A stretch of 64,000 nt of DNA from Liquidambar formosana (GCA_039720395.1 CM077823.1:34678371-34742370); one strand, 5' to 3'; positions 19,292 through 29,784 are shown, counted from the first letter of the stretch. Notes: a model not told the origin generated them from the sequence alone. Program-made: numbers and translations.

Positions 19292-20731
19292 TGTTGGCCT
19301 AAATGGTTTAATCCCCGAGGTTTTGATGATAACAATACATAATAAGATGTTTAAGGACTAATGAGCAGTTAAGTGATGAATCTAGACAGGTATCAAAGCC
19401 GCTAAATGGTTCAAGCACTTAAGGATCAAAATGCACAAAGCAAACAAAGCAAGACCATATGTAAGCAGCACAATGGATCCATCAATTGATCAAGAGCAAT
19501 CAAGTTTTATCACAAGTCAATTTGTGACAACACTAGGAAAATCTTGTAAGATTGCTTTCAATCCTTGCTCACCAGTTGGAAGGGCTTAAAACATTGCAAA
19601 TTCAATGACCTTAAAGACCTAAAAATGACGAACTGTTCAATAAGAAGGAAAGTTGTATTTTGTCTGAAATCAGGGATTTTCAGACGGCTGAAACAATGTT
19701 TCAGCCGGCTGAAAATGATGTTTCAGCAGGCTGAATCTTTTTCAGCAGGCTGAAAATGTTAACTCCTATAGAACACCCTCTCTGTATTTTTCAGACGGCT
19801 CTTTGAGCCGGCTGAAATTCAGTTTGAGCCGGCTGAAAGTTTGATCAGACGGCTGAAGGAGCAGGCTTGCTCACATGCCAAATGTTAACCTCTCTGAAAT
19901 TTTCAGCAGCCTTAATCAGACGGCTGAAATGACACTTCAGACGGCTGAAAGTCAGGTTTAAGACGGCTGAGAAATATGAACTTATGTTCCTCTTCTACAC
20001 CCTCTCTGGAATATTCAGTAGCCTCACTTAGACGGCTGAAAAGGATGTTTCAGACGGCTGAAATATTTTTCAGCCGGCTGAAAACCTCGGGAAAATTATA
20101 ACGGCTAGTTTTTTAACGGATATTTGAAGCATTTATTGCCCACCAAACTTCTTTTCCCGGCATTTATTGTTCCAGAACGGCTAGTATGGACCCCTTGAGT
20201 ATAAATACAAGGCTTGAGCTCATTTATGAGCATTCATTGAGCTAAAACAAGAAAATCAATTACAAGCCCTAATTCCTCTTGTGAGCATTCATTGAAATCA
20301 ATCAATAGCTGAAGTGTGCCTTCATTTTGCTGTGTATTTACTCTTTGAGAGAGCCTTCTTTGTACACAAAATCATCTCCAAATACTTTGTATCAAAAGGG
20401 TTGTGAATACCCTCACTTGTAAGCACTTGAGAAGAGTGCATTTGGCTAAGTGTTGGTGAAGAACACTCAAGTTGTAAAGGTTTGCTGCTCCACCTTGAAG
20501 GAGAGTGATAGTGGATTGGTGAATCCTCAAGCGCGCTCTTGAGGCGAGGACGTAGGCGGGAGGCCGAACCTCGTTATATCGTTTGCATTCTTCTTCCCTT
20601 AATCTCTTTATTATTGCATTGTCTTACATTTAATTTTGCTTGCAATAATCTGAGTTTAGTTTGCTATAATTTTTTTTAATTGGCCAATAACCCTATTCAC
20701 CCCCCTCTAGGGTTATTCACTTGGGACTACA
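19292..20731 (+). repeat. Sirevirus LTR 3 (3' LTR)
   Basis: 1,440 bp. It differs from LTR 1 and LTR 2 by one C lost from the run before CTCTAGGG near 20,700; I saw no other change. Palindrome array at 19,678-20,083; TATA box at 20,200-20,207. It ends in ACTACA and is followed by the GCCAT duplication. Confidence 0.95.
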
Positions 20732-20736
20732 GCCAT
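20732..20736. repeat. Target site duplication, right (GCCAT)
   Basis: Matches 2,904-2,908. It marks the right border of the Sirevirus insertion in the Gypsy element. Confidence 0.9.
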
Positions 20737-22028
20737 AACCTCCACCGATTTCATGGTGGCCTTTGGCCCTATACTGGCCTCAGTTCAAGAGAGTTAGAAC
20801 CACATCCTTGCTGCTTTGAGGACTATCCAAGAAGGATCCTCGGGTAGAGGGTCTTTTTCACAAAATCCCCAAGGGTGGTACAACAACGTGTAGGCAAACC
20901 TGTATGTCCCACAAAGACCGCCATGAATCGAAGAAGGAACCCTAGATCCATATGCCCCAAGTCAAAATCCTGAGATACATGATGGAGCTGCTTCAGACAC
21001 AGGTAGGCCGCTAATACACGATGAGCCTCCTTGCTGAACGATGGCCACACCACTAGAACAATATATCACCATGGCCAAGATGGAGAGGATCCTCGCGAGA
21101 GAAAAGAGTCATAATCTCTCCATCCCTGCCATACCTGACCTCGATCAGAGGTGACCTTACCCAATTGACCTAAACCCTATCCCATTGGGTACGTGCCCTT
21201 AGTAAAATTCCCGTTGTTCAACGGAAAAAAGGGAAATGCGAAAGAGCATGTGGTCCACTTCCTCTCGTTTGGGGCCTACCGATGCAACGAAAGCCTCCGG
21301 CTCAGAGAGTTCTCGAAGTCACTCACTGACTTGGCCTACACGTTGTACACCAGCCTCGAGTCAGGATCGATGACCATGTGGCCTCAAATGTCTCGGGCCT
21401 TCACAGATAAGTTTTTTTGTGTGGAGGAATGGGTTAGCATCATTTCTCTGAATCAAATCAAGCAAAGGGCTGGTGAGGATCTTGTGGGATATGTCTCGAG
21501 GTTCAGAGAACGAGCAATAGAGTACCTCGAGCCTATCTCTAAGTCCAAATTGGTTGACCTTTGTGTAATAGGTATGCTACAGACCTTCAAACCATACATA
21601 GTTATACACACCTTTCACAACTTCTCTCGCCTCATCGAGGCTGCCTGGTGGATTAGTGACAACGTCGCCCAGCTTCCTAGTTCCATGGGCACTAAGACAC
21701 TATGGAGAGTGGAAAGAAAGAATCCTCCTATGGTAGCTACGATAGAAAATTCAAAGCGGGCTCGAGTAGAGACCTTGGACAATAAGGTCGAGGTCAACAA
21801 TGCCCCGCTTTATCCTTGCAGCATGAAGGAAGTGTTGATAGTACTCGACAAATGGGTATAGGATGGTGTGGTCAATCTCCCCAAGGTTAGATAAGAGCCT
21901 ACTTCAAGCAACAAGAAATATGCTAGATACTGTGTTTTCCACCACAAGGTAAAACACCCAACGAGCGATTGTTGGTTACTAAAAAGGATTTTCTCCAAGA
22001 AGGTCAAAGCAAATGAACTCGAGGTCAC
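20737..22028 (+). mobile_element. Gypsy LTR retrotransposon, right part (gag region)
   Basis: Continuation of the element interrupted at 2,908. It reads as gag-like sequence with several in-frame stops before 21,193, then the open gag remnant listed separately, then decayed sequence up to the CT repeat. No protease, reverse transcriptase, integrase or 3' LTR was found. The element is therefore truncated on the right as well as interrupted. Confidence 0.65.
21193..21861 (+). pseudogene. Gypsy gag remnant (retrotransposon gag domain)
   Basis: A 222-aa open segment. The pattern MTMWPQMSRAFTDKFF, then LNQIKQRAGEDLVGYVSRFR, then LCVIGMLQTFKPYI matches the conserved core of the plant Ty3/Gypsy retrotransposon gag domain, which forms the nucleocapsid-like particle. 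It is only part of a gag: the upstream gag region (20,737-21,192) carries stops, and there is no zinc knuckle or pol downstream. It ends at a TAG at 21,859-21,861. Treat it as a pseudogene of the older element in this nest. Confidence 0.75.
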
Positions 22029-22033
22029 AGCAC

Positions 22034-22098
22034 TCTCTCTCTCCCTCTCTCTCTCTCTCTCTATTATCTAGAATAATCTCTCTCTCTCTCTCTCTCAT
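22034..22098. repeat. (CT)n microsatellite
   Basis: Two CT-dinucleotide runs separated by TATTATCTAGAATAAT. It sits at the right edge of the recognisable Gypsy sequence. Confidence 0.9.
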
Positions 22099-23364
22099 TG
22101 ATATGATAATGTCTGGGAGTCCCTAAAACATTAAAATTTAAATAGGGAAAAAAATCTCATTTATTATGTCCAAATATTTCCTTCTCCTAAGACTACATAG
22201 AATTAAAACTCTCATCCAACAATTTCCATTACCTGTGAAAAAAAAAATAAAAAAAATGGCACATTGGTTGGGCACTTGGGCCACTTTTTTAGGAGGAATG
22301 TAGCATCTCATTCTATTACTCATTATCATAATTAGTATAAAATGGAAGCCACTTTGTCCTCATTCATGCCATAATATGCAATTGCTCACGAACGCAATAC
22401 CAACATTATGATTAGGAGTTCTTAGACCATTTCTAGGATTTACTCTCATGGAACTGCTAAATGTAGCCCAAAAAGGATGAGTAGCATTTAATAATTGTGG
22501 TGTATTATTTCCTCATCTTATATAATATCTTTAATATTTTCACCAAACAGTTACTGACTTCTCTCTAATCACAACAGATTCAGAGGACGATGAATAGGTG
22601 GATATAGTTCAATTTTTTTTTTGTTCTCAGAGGAGATCTGGCCCTTCAGAGATTACTGGGTTTGTAGGTTTGTTTCTGCATATTCAATTGGTTATACTTG
22701 TGGGAAGGGGTTTAAAACTCTCTTACACAATTTTTCATGGGGTAGAGATAAGGAGGTAGGATCATCAAGCATCTCTTCTTGATTACGTTTTAGTGTATAA
22801 ATAATAGGCAAATTCTGTATAATTGTTGTCTTGGATAGACCCATGTTTCAAGATTAGTTTTTCTATGGAGAAATGAAAAAAGAAAAAAGAAAAAAATGTA
22901 ATTCAGTACAATGTATGTTTTTTTTTTTTGGTCTGCTTAGGTGTAAAACACCTGTTCTCCATTATATTGGTCCCACCTAGAGGTGAAGATTTTCTCCAAG
23001 AAACCGTGTAGTGACTACAATTGATGAGCAGATTTGTGTTTGATTATATGTGATTCTCAGTGGGAGCCATTTGAATGTATTCCACACCATTGCTACGCTA
23101 TCCAAATTGTAAAGCTATGGCACATTTCTGTTGAATAATTTGTGACTTCTACTTCAATTTCTTGGGAATAGATTAGAGACCACGCTCTCTCAAGAGGTAT
23201 AGTTTTTCTTCTGGGGCCCACCTCACATGAATTATTCAACTCCTTTTCTATCAAGTGGTGTTTATAAGAGGAGACTCGCGCCCCACCCAAACACGTCTCC
23301 GTGTCAAGTGGGCATGCCCCATCGTTTGCTAAGTAGACTTTTGTTATGAGAAGGATTATTATCA
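22099..23364. other. Noncoding stretch with a possible last exon of the ceramide synthase gene
   Basis: AT-rich with poly-A and poly-T runs. Apart from the short exon candidate at 22,578-22,597 I see no supported gene, and no middle exons of the ceramide synthase. The short open frames here lack family features. Confidence 0.4.
22578..22597 (+). pseudogene. Possible terminal exon of the LAG1-type ceramide synthase gene
   Basis: After an acceptor-like ACAACAG (22,571-22,577) the reading gives DSEDDE and a TAG stop. Plant LAG1 homologues end in a short acidic tail of the type RSDSEDDE, often on its own small last exon. The match is short and would be weak alone. It gains weight because an undoubted exon of the same family lies at 227-382 on the same strand at the other side of the transposon nest. 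Confidence 0.4.
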
Positions 23365-23780
23365 GGCCCTGTATGGATCAAGAGAAATAGAGAGAAGAGA
23401 AGAGAAGTGAAAAGAAGAAAAAGGAAGAGAAGAGAAGAGAAGAAAAGAAAAAGTAACTTTCTCTCCACCTTGTTTGATTAGTCAGAACTTATTAATGAAG
23501 AGAAAAGAAGAGAAAATAGTCATAATTACATTATTACTCTTTTTTATATATTAAACAGAAGTTATGTAGGAATATATTTGTCATTTCATTACTAACTTAT
23601 TACTTTTTTCTTCATTTCTCTCCAAATCTCTCCAATTTAGAGAGAAAGGTAAATGGGTCCATTTTCTCCCCATTTCCTTTCTCTTCTCTCCTAAATTAAC
23701 AATCCAAACAAGGGAAATGGAGAGAAAATCATTTTCTTTTCTCTTCTCTTCTCTCCATTTCTCTCAATCCATACATGGCC
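23365..23780. mobile_element. MITE-like element with ~40-bp terminal inverted repeats
   Basis: The left end GGCCCTGTATGGATCAAGAG and the right end, read in reverse as GGCCATGTATGGATTGAGAG, are inverted repeats that continue into GAGAAGAGAAG-rich arms. Flanking triplets are TCA and TTA, so a TNA target duplication is possible but not perfect. The size (416 bp) and lack of coding potential fit a PIF/Harbinger-type MITE. Confidence 0.65.
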
Positions 23781-24551
23781 TTAGGGTCTTAAAAGTCGAA
23801 AGCATTTCTTTTAGCTTACCAAGCTTTCGTTATAAAAAATAAAGGGCGATTCCTACGGTTTAGGGTGTGCGTTGTATTTATTAGAGCCTTGGAGAATTCA
23901 TTACGGATTTCAAAGTCAGAATATTATTTTTATGGTAGCCGCGTTGAGTTTAAGTCTTTATTATTAAATAAAAAAATAAAAAAATAAAAAAAAGGGAGGG
24001 GAGAGGAGAGAGTTTCCAACAATTCAATGTCAACGAAATTTAATGACCGATAGTAAGGTAAACAAAACTTCCAGTAGAGATTGTGGGTTTTCAGCAAGTT
24101 AGACATTCAAAGATTTGAGAAGGAAAGAGGAACAAAGGAAGTATGGAATTTTAAATTAATTTTTAAATCACCAACATGACAAAATTGAATTAGGGCTCTT
24201 GCTCATGACCGCTGCAAAAGAATTCTGGTGCAATAGAACAATCTATTTTGTTTATAAAAAAATAATTATTATATAGATAGATAAAAAGATGACAACCAGT
24301 CTGTTAAACGAGGGCTTAACGAAAAGTGAGTTGGACTATTAAATTTATTTATTTATTTTTAAGCCAAACAACGATATCTTAACCCCATAGGTTAATACCC
24401 ATATTAGTCCCTCCTCAAGCCTACGCATCCGATGAGTGAATAAAAAGAGAGGCGGAGAATGAAACTCAAAACTTTCAATTTAAGAACCGTAATCCTTTGT
24501 TATGTCCATCACTCTTGCAGGTTTGTGAGATAATAATAAGAATAATAAAAA
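23781..24551. other. Intergenic DNA; right half related to the spacers of the amylase cluster
   Basis: AT-rich without a gene. From roughly 24,290 it shows similarity to amylase spacer sequence. Examples are AAACGAGGG...GTGAGTTGGA, as in 28,944-28,977, and GAATGAAACTCAAAACTTTC, as upstream of copy C near 37,075. This marks the left border of the amylase cluster proper. Confidence 0.5.
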
Positions 24552-25052
24552 GGGTAAATATCTAAAATATCCCTCAAAAAAAAAAAAAAAAATTCTATCC
24601 AAAAACCCTACAAAGTAATTTGTCTATCTAAAAAACCCAAATAAAGTTTTAGTATATCCAAAAAACCCAACACCCTAACTTCCATCTAATGCTGTTTAAA
24701 TTATACAACTTTTGGACTGATATACCCTTTTTATAATTGTTTGTTTATTCGTTTTCTTTGGTCTTTTTTTATTTTTTATTTTTTGTTTTGTGATAAATGA
24801 CAAATAATCCATTTATTAGATAAACAAGATGGTAATACAAATTTTGAATAATTATTTTTATATTTTAATAAAAAATGTAATAAGGATATTTTAGTCAATA
24901 AAATTCATCGCTCAAAAAGAGTTAGATGGAAGTTAAGTTTTAGGGTTTTTTGGATATAGTTTAACCCTATTTGGGTTTTTTCAATAGGAAAATTATTTTA
25001 TGGGGCTTTTGGATATAATTCTTTTTATAAGAGATATTTTGGATATTCCCCC
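24552..25052. mobile_element. Long-TIR foldback element with 9-bp target duplication (Mutator-like)
   Basis: The 501-bp element begins GGGTAAATATCTAAAATATC and ends GATATTTTGGATATTCCCCC. The arms are inverted repeats of about 130 bp, with ATATCCAAAAAACCC-type segments in both. It is flanked by TAATAAAAA at 24,543-24,551 and 25,053-25,061. The homologous site upstream of copy C (around 37,160) contains a single TAATAAAAA and no element, a true empty site. Nine-bp duplications and long TIRs point to a non-autonomous Mutator-like element. Confidence 0.82.
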
Positions 25053-25300
25053 TAATAAAAACAAATGTGAATACAAATAGATGAGAAAAGCTACAAACTC
25101 AATTCAGAAGTTTCCTATATATTCCCCCACAATTCTCTCCTTGGACTTCTCCTTAACTATCGCTTGATTTTTCTCTTGTTTTTTTTTTTTCTTTCTTCCT
25201 TGATAGCATTGTACCTGTCAATTTTATGGGCTATTGCAGTCAAGTTTTCACACCTTGATCTTATCAGTGCAGAGCTATATAACAAGAGAATAGTCACAAA

Positions 25301-25491
25301 GGAGACCCTGGGTCAACTGCACTACTTTTGTAATTTACACTAATTAATTAAAATTACAAATGGATTAGCCTTTATTACCTTTCAAAACCTAATTAATATC
25401 CCCAAAAATGGAGCAACTCCCAAATATGACTGGGAGTTAGAAATACTATATATACACACACGAAACTACATATACTAACATACAAGAAAAC
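25301..25491 (+). promoter_or_regulatory. Proximal promoter of amylase A
   Basis: It contains the block GGAGACCCTGGGTCAAC (25,301-25,317) found before all seven copies. It also has an inverted repeat AACTCCCA...TGGGAGTT (25,415-25,438) and a TATA box TATATATA (25,447-25,454) only 45 bp before the ATG. The 5' leader should therefore be very short, about 10-20 nt. I see no exact TAACAAA gibberellin box. Confidence 0.65.
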
Positions 25492-28400
25492 ATGAGCAGT
25501 ACCACTTCTCTATTCTATCTCCTATTTTTCATCTCTCTCATACCCAATTTCACATCTTCTCAAATATTATTTCAGGTACATATAAGAAATAATATATATA
25601 TATTGATATATTGTGTGTGTGTTATTCTGCAACTATTGATTCCTATATGATTAAAATAAAGGTTTCTTGACAGGGTTTCAACTGGGAATCATGGAAGAAG
25701 GAAGGGGGATGGTACAACTTCTTGAAAAACTCCATTCCTGAACTGTCCACCTCTGAAGTTACCCATGTTTGGCTTCCTCAACCTGCTCAGTCTAATGCAA
25801 CTGCACCTGAAGGTATAAACCATGTAAAGTCATCATGTTGTACACATACTCTGCCTTGAAATGATCGGGATTCTCTTGTTAATCTTGCATGAATAATCTA
25901 AACTATAATTGTTTGTAGAGTTGTCTCATCTTAATTCTGTTATAGTTAGACACGGTTTCTTCCAATTAAGTTGTATTAGTAATTCAAATTCAGTAACTAT
26001 AGTTGTTTATGGTGTTATTGTATCCGATTTCTTCCTGAGTTCGATGCAATGCAGTCTAGCTGTATGATCAAATGATTATAGGTTTCTAATGTTATATATT
26101 TATATGTAGACATGTACATTTATACAGTAATGTTCAGGTGGTTGACGGCACGCATATGTGTCACTGATGGTGACCGTTCATATTTGTCACGCTCTTGCGT
26201 GTGATTGTCATGAACAGTCCTCATCAGCGATGCACCCACTTGAACATTTCATATTATATACGTTAAGTATAGTAAGTGGTAATTTTTTTATTTTTATTTT
26301 TTGGTTGTCACATTACATTTTTGTCTTAGCCAAAATGCATTGGAAATGTTGAAGTGCTGAAATTTCTTTGCAAAATTTTCTTTAAGGCTCTGTTAGGACC
26401 TCAGAAAGTAGGAGGGAAAGGAAAAGAAAATTCATAAAATTGCTTTAAAATGATTTGCTTTCTTAAGCATTTTTTTTATTTTTAAATCATTTCCTTTTCT
26501 TTCCCAACTTCTCAAGATCCAAATATAGTCTAAAGTTCAAAGAAGAAATTTTGAAAATTTGAAGTTTGAATACATTGAATGTTCAAAACGTTGAAAGTTC
26601 TTGTAATAAAATAAAATTTTAAAATTTTAAAAATCCAGAACTTGGTCTCAATTCAAAATTTGTGATTCTTGTTATCTTTTCACTTGTTGCTGCTTATGAA
26701 GGGAATACTTGAGTTCAGATTTATGAGATGATGGTGATCATTGCAACAATAATTTAAAATTAATATGTAATTCCTGTATGCCTTGACAGAGATTACCCAT
26801 CTTTCATTTGAAATCTTTTCCTTGATCTCATGCTTCAATACATTTTTTCCTTTATCTCTCAAGGGTACATACCAGGAAGGCTCTATGATCTCAACGCGTC
26901 AAGATATGGAAACCAAGATGAATTAAAGTCACTGATTAATGCCTTTCATGGCAAGGGAATCCAATGCATTGCAGACATAGTAATAAACCACAGAACTGCA
27001 GAAAGACAAGATGAGAGAGGATATGCCATCTTCGAAGGAGGAACTCCGGATGATCGCCTCGACTGGGGGCCATCTTTTATCTGCAGTGATGACACTAAAT
27101 ATTCTGATGGCACGGGGAATCCTGATAGTGGAGCCCCATTTGATCCTGCTCCAGACATTGACCACATAAACACACGGGTCCAAAGAGAGCTATCGGACTG
27201 GATGAATTGGCTAAAAAATGATATTGGGTTTGATGGATGGCGATTCGACCTTGCTAGGGGATATTCCCCTGCTTTTACCAAGTTATACATGGAAAATACT
27301 ATGCCAAAATTTGCAGTAGGGGAAATTTGGAATTCACTTGCCTATGGAAGTGATGGAAAACCGGAGTACAACCAGGATGCTCATCGGCAGAACCTTTCGG
27401 ACTGGGTAAAAGCTGCTGGTGGAGTTGTGACAGCATTTGATTTTACGACTAAAGGGATACTTCAAACTGCGGTCGAAGGGGAGCTAGGGAGGATGAAAGA
27501 TTCAAATGGAAGGGCTCCAGGAATGATTGGGATGTTGCCGGGAAATGCTGTGACTTTCATAGATAATCATGATACGGGTTCTACACAACAAAAATGGCCG
27601 TTCCCATCGGATAAAGTCATGCAGGGATATGTTTATATTCTCACTCATCCAGGGATCCCATCAATAGTAATTCCTAAATCCTCGTTTCTTTTTGGCTTTC
27701 TTTTTCTATCTAGATAGTTAATATCATTATATTATTGACTAAAGCTGTTTTAAGTACCCAAAAATTATATCCAGAAAAGGGTTCTTGAATGCTCTAGTCC
27801 TGTGTTTGGAGTGGAGGATTTATAACTTGTTGACGACAAATTCTTCAACTGCCCAAAACGTAGAACAACTTCATTTGTTGTGCCAGAAGTATCTCTAGAA
27901 TATAAACATTCATATCACACTGTGCAGCACTTTCATAACATTAGTCATAGAAACATCAGAGCACTTGGAGTTTTCGGCAACCTTGTCTAGGATCTGCTTT
28001 CTCAAATCACTGGTGTTGATGCCCAATATGTTGCCCAACACACGTTGGTTATCCTTGTAAGCAAAACATGATAAAAAAAGGTAGCGTTTATATTTAGAAT
28101 TTTTTTTTTTTTTTTGGGGTTAAGCAACATTTATTTTTACAGTAAGCATTAAGTGTTAATGTTTGAACTTCTGCTCCTTTCCCAGTCTATAGTTGTAATG
28201 GTTTTGAGAAAAGGAGCGATGCATGCTATATGCAATTAGCAGGTCCAATTCCAATCTCCCATCACTATCGCATATCAGCGATGATAAACTCAAACAATGG
28301 ATCATATTGATAGGAAATTCTTCTGTCATGTTACTGTTGATTAGTGTATTCTTAGAAAATCAAATCTGCCCATAGGTTATACCTGAACTCATTTGCGTCT

Positions 28401-28671
28401 TATTATCTTGTGACAGTTTTATGACCACTTCTTTGACTGGGGTCTGAAAGACGAGATCTCTAAGCTCACTGCAATCAGAACAAGGAACGGGATCAAACGC
28501 AGCAGTGCCTTGCGTATTCTAGCCTCCGATCCAGATCTCTACGTAGCCATGATAGACGAAAAAATCATTGCCAAGATTGGGTCAAGGTATGAGGTTGGAG
28601 ACCTCGTCCCTCCAGGCTTCCAAATTGCTACTTCTGGAAATGATTATGCTGTATGGGAGAAAACAATGTAA
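25492..28671 (+). CDS. Alpha-amylase A (secretory, GH13; type 1), intact
   Basis: Exons 25,492-25,575, 25,674-25,812, 26,864-27,666 and 28,417-28,671, all with GT-AG introns, give 426 aa, the usual size for plant secretory amylases. Exon 1 encodes a signal peptide (Leu/Phe-rich [12 protein letters not shown]) ending near TSSQILFQ; the mature enzyme starts at GFNWESW. The catalytic barrel shows DIVINH (from 112), the nucleophile Asp in GWRFD (203), the acid/base Glu in VGEIW (228) and Asp in IDNHD (311). Exon 4 gives the end of the barrel and the C-terminal beta domain (FYDHFFDWG to YAVWEKTM). The enzyme hydrolyses internal alpha-1,4 bonds of starch and should be secreted. Compared with C-G, A has an extra two residues in exon 2 (NATAP) and lacks one Ile before YAIFEGG. 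A polyadenylation signal AATAAA lies at 28,793. Confidence 0.93.
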
Positions 28672-29211
28672 CGATTTTATGATCATTTTTAAAATGTATA
28701 TGTAACAGAGTTTATAACCCAATTAATAATATCTCTGTTATAAGTGAATTTGAAGTCTTCAACAAATTTATATGTTGAATTATTATTGATGAAATAAAAG
28801 CTAAGGCATCCAATCATTATAACGAGTTTTGTTTCTTTTCTTTTTGGCAAGAGGAAATCCACAGTAAGCTTTTAGAGGTACTGAGGACCAACAACTCAAC
28901 AAGATTATTTTATAGAAAAAGAGAAAACACCCAGTATTATCTTTAAACGAGGGATTAAGAGATGTGAGTTGGATTGTTGGAGGGTCTTTTATTTATTTAT
29001 TTATTTTTTTTTCTCAAGATTGGAATTTGTGCCTTATGCACTTGGTTGTATGAGAATCTAACTATTACATCAGACAAAGGTCCCTTAATAAATGTAGAAA
29101 AGGAATATTAAGTTTTTTTTTTTTGGTTATGCCAAATGATTGGTATCCTAGGCCTTACTCCTACTAAGGTTAAGACCCAGACTAGTCCCTCTTCAAGCTT
29201 GAGTTTGGATT

Positions 29212-29443
29212 CAGTGCTGGGGTCAAAAAACCTAGCACTGTGCTGGGTTAAGGGGATCGCGACACCTTGGAACAGTAAAGCAAGTGAACTGCTTGGATCA
29301 AAAGATCAAAAAGCACTCCCATTGAGGTCATTCCAACAACTTTTTTGATTTTTTTATCCAAGCCGTTCATTTGCTTTATTATGCTAAGGTGTCATGATCC
29401 CCTTAACCCAACACAGTGCTGAGTTTTTTTTACCCCATCACTA
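29212..29443. mobile_element. Foldback MITE, ~100-bp arms (copy 1 of 3)
   Basis: Left arm CAGTGCTGGGGTCAAAAAAC...GGGTTAAGGGGATC...GACACCTT. The right arm repeats it in reverse (AAGGTGTC...GATCCCCTTAACCC...ACCCCATCACTA). Pairing continues through AAAGCAAGTGAAC, so nearly the whole element can fold into one hairpin with a loop of about 40 bp. No clear target duplication was found. Ends of CAGTG/CACTA type suggest hAT, but this is tentative. Confidence 0.65.
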
Positions 29444-29654
29444 GAATAAACAAATGAGCAAAGCTAATATAAACAAATGTGAATAGAAGTAGATGAGAAA
29501 AGATACAAGTTCAAATAAGAAGTTTCTTGAATGTTCCCCCACAATTCCCTTCTTGGACTTTTTCCTTAACTATCACTTGATTTTTGTCTTGGGTTCCTTT
29601 TTATTTTTATTTTTATTTTTTTTAAGCATTGTACAAGTCAATTTAATGGGCATT

Positions 29655-29784
29655 TTCAATCAAGTTTTCACATCTTCATCTGGTCAGTACAGCACTATCT
29701 AACTAGAGATAGTGGCAAATTCAATCAAGTTTTCTCACCTTCATCTGGTCAGTGCAGCACTATCTAACTAGAGATAGTGATAAA
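29655..29784 (+). repeat. Tandem duplication (2 x 65 bp) in the promoter of copy B
   Basis: Two adjacent units, 29,655-29,719 and 29,720-29,784, each containing CATCTGGTCAGT and ACTAGAGATAGTG, differ at a few bases. The GGAGACCCTGGGTCAAC block follows once. D and F have a differently bounded duplication of the same promoter part. Confidence 0.85.

Larger units (their letters stand above)
2909..20731 (+). mobile_element. Tandem Sirevirus (Ty1/copia) array: LTR-internal-LTR-internal-LTR
   Basis: One insertion of 17,823 bp, bordered by a single GCCAT target duplication and inserted into the Gypsy element. It holds three LTRs (2,909-4,349; 11,100-12,540; 19,292-20,731) and two internal regions. 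Each internal region has a primer binding site, an intact gag-pol ORF, an intact second ORF and polypurine tracts. The period is 8,191 and 8,192 bp. Between copies I saw only homopolymer changes: one extra T near 16,891 and one fewer C near 20,700. The domain order gag-protease-integrase-RT-RNase H is copia-type. The extra ORF after pol, palindromic LTR motifs and repeated polypurine tracts are hallmarks of the Sirevirus lineage. The single outer target duplication suggests LTR-LTR unequal recombination within one insertion, not two insertions. Confidence 0.92.

Noticed and set aside
2909..20731. Two separate Sirevirus insertions side by side
   Set aside because: Two insertions would leave four LTRs or an internal target duplication; there are three LTRs and one GCCAT pair.
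25264..25317. Gibberellin-response complex as in cereal amylase promoters
   Set aside because: Only TAACAAG-like and loosely similar words occur; no exact TAACAAA with an adjacent TATCCAC was seen, so the claim is not supported.
26158..26352. Open frames in intron 2 of type 1 amylases (also near 38,253, 50,116 and 62,836)
   Set aside because: They lie in introns between well-defined splice sites, vary by indels between copies and resemble no protein.
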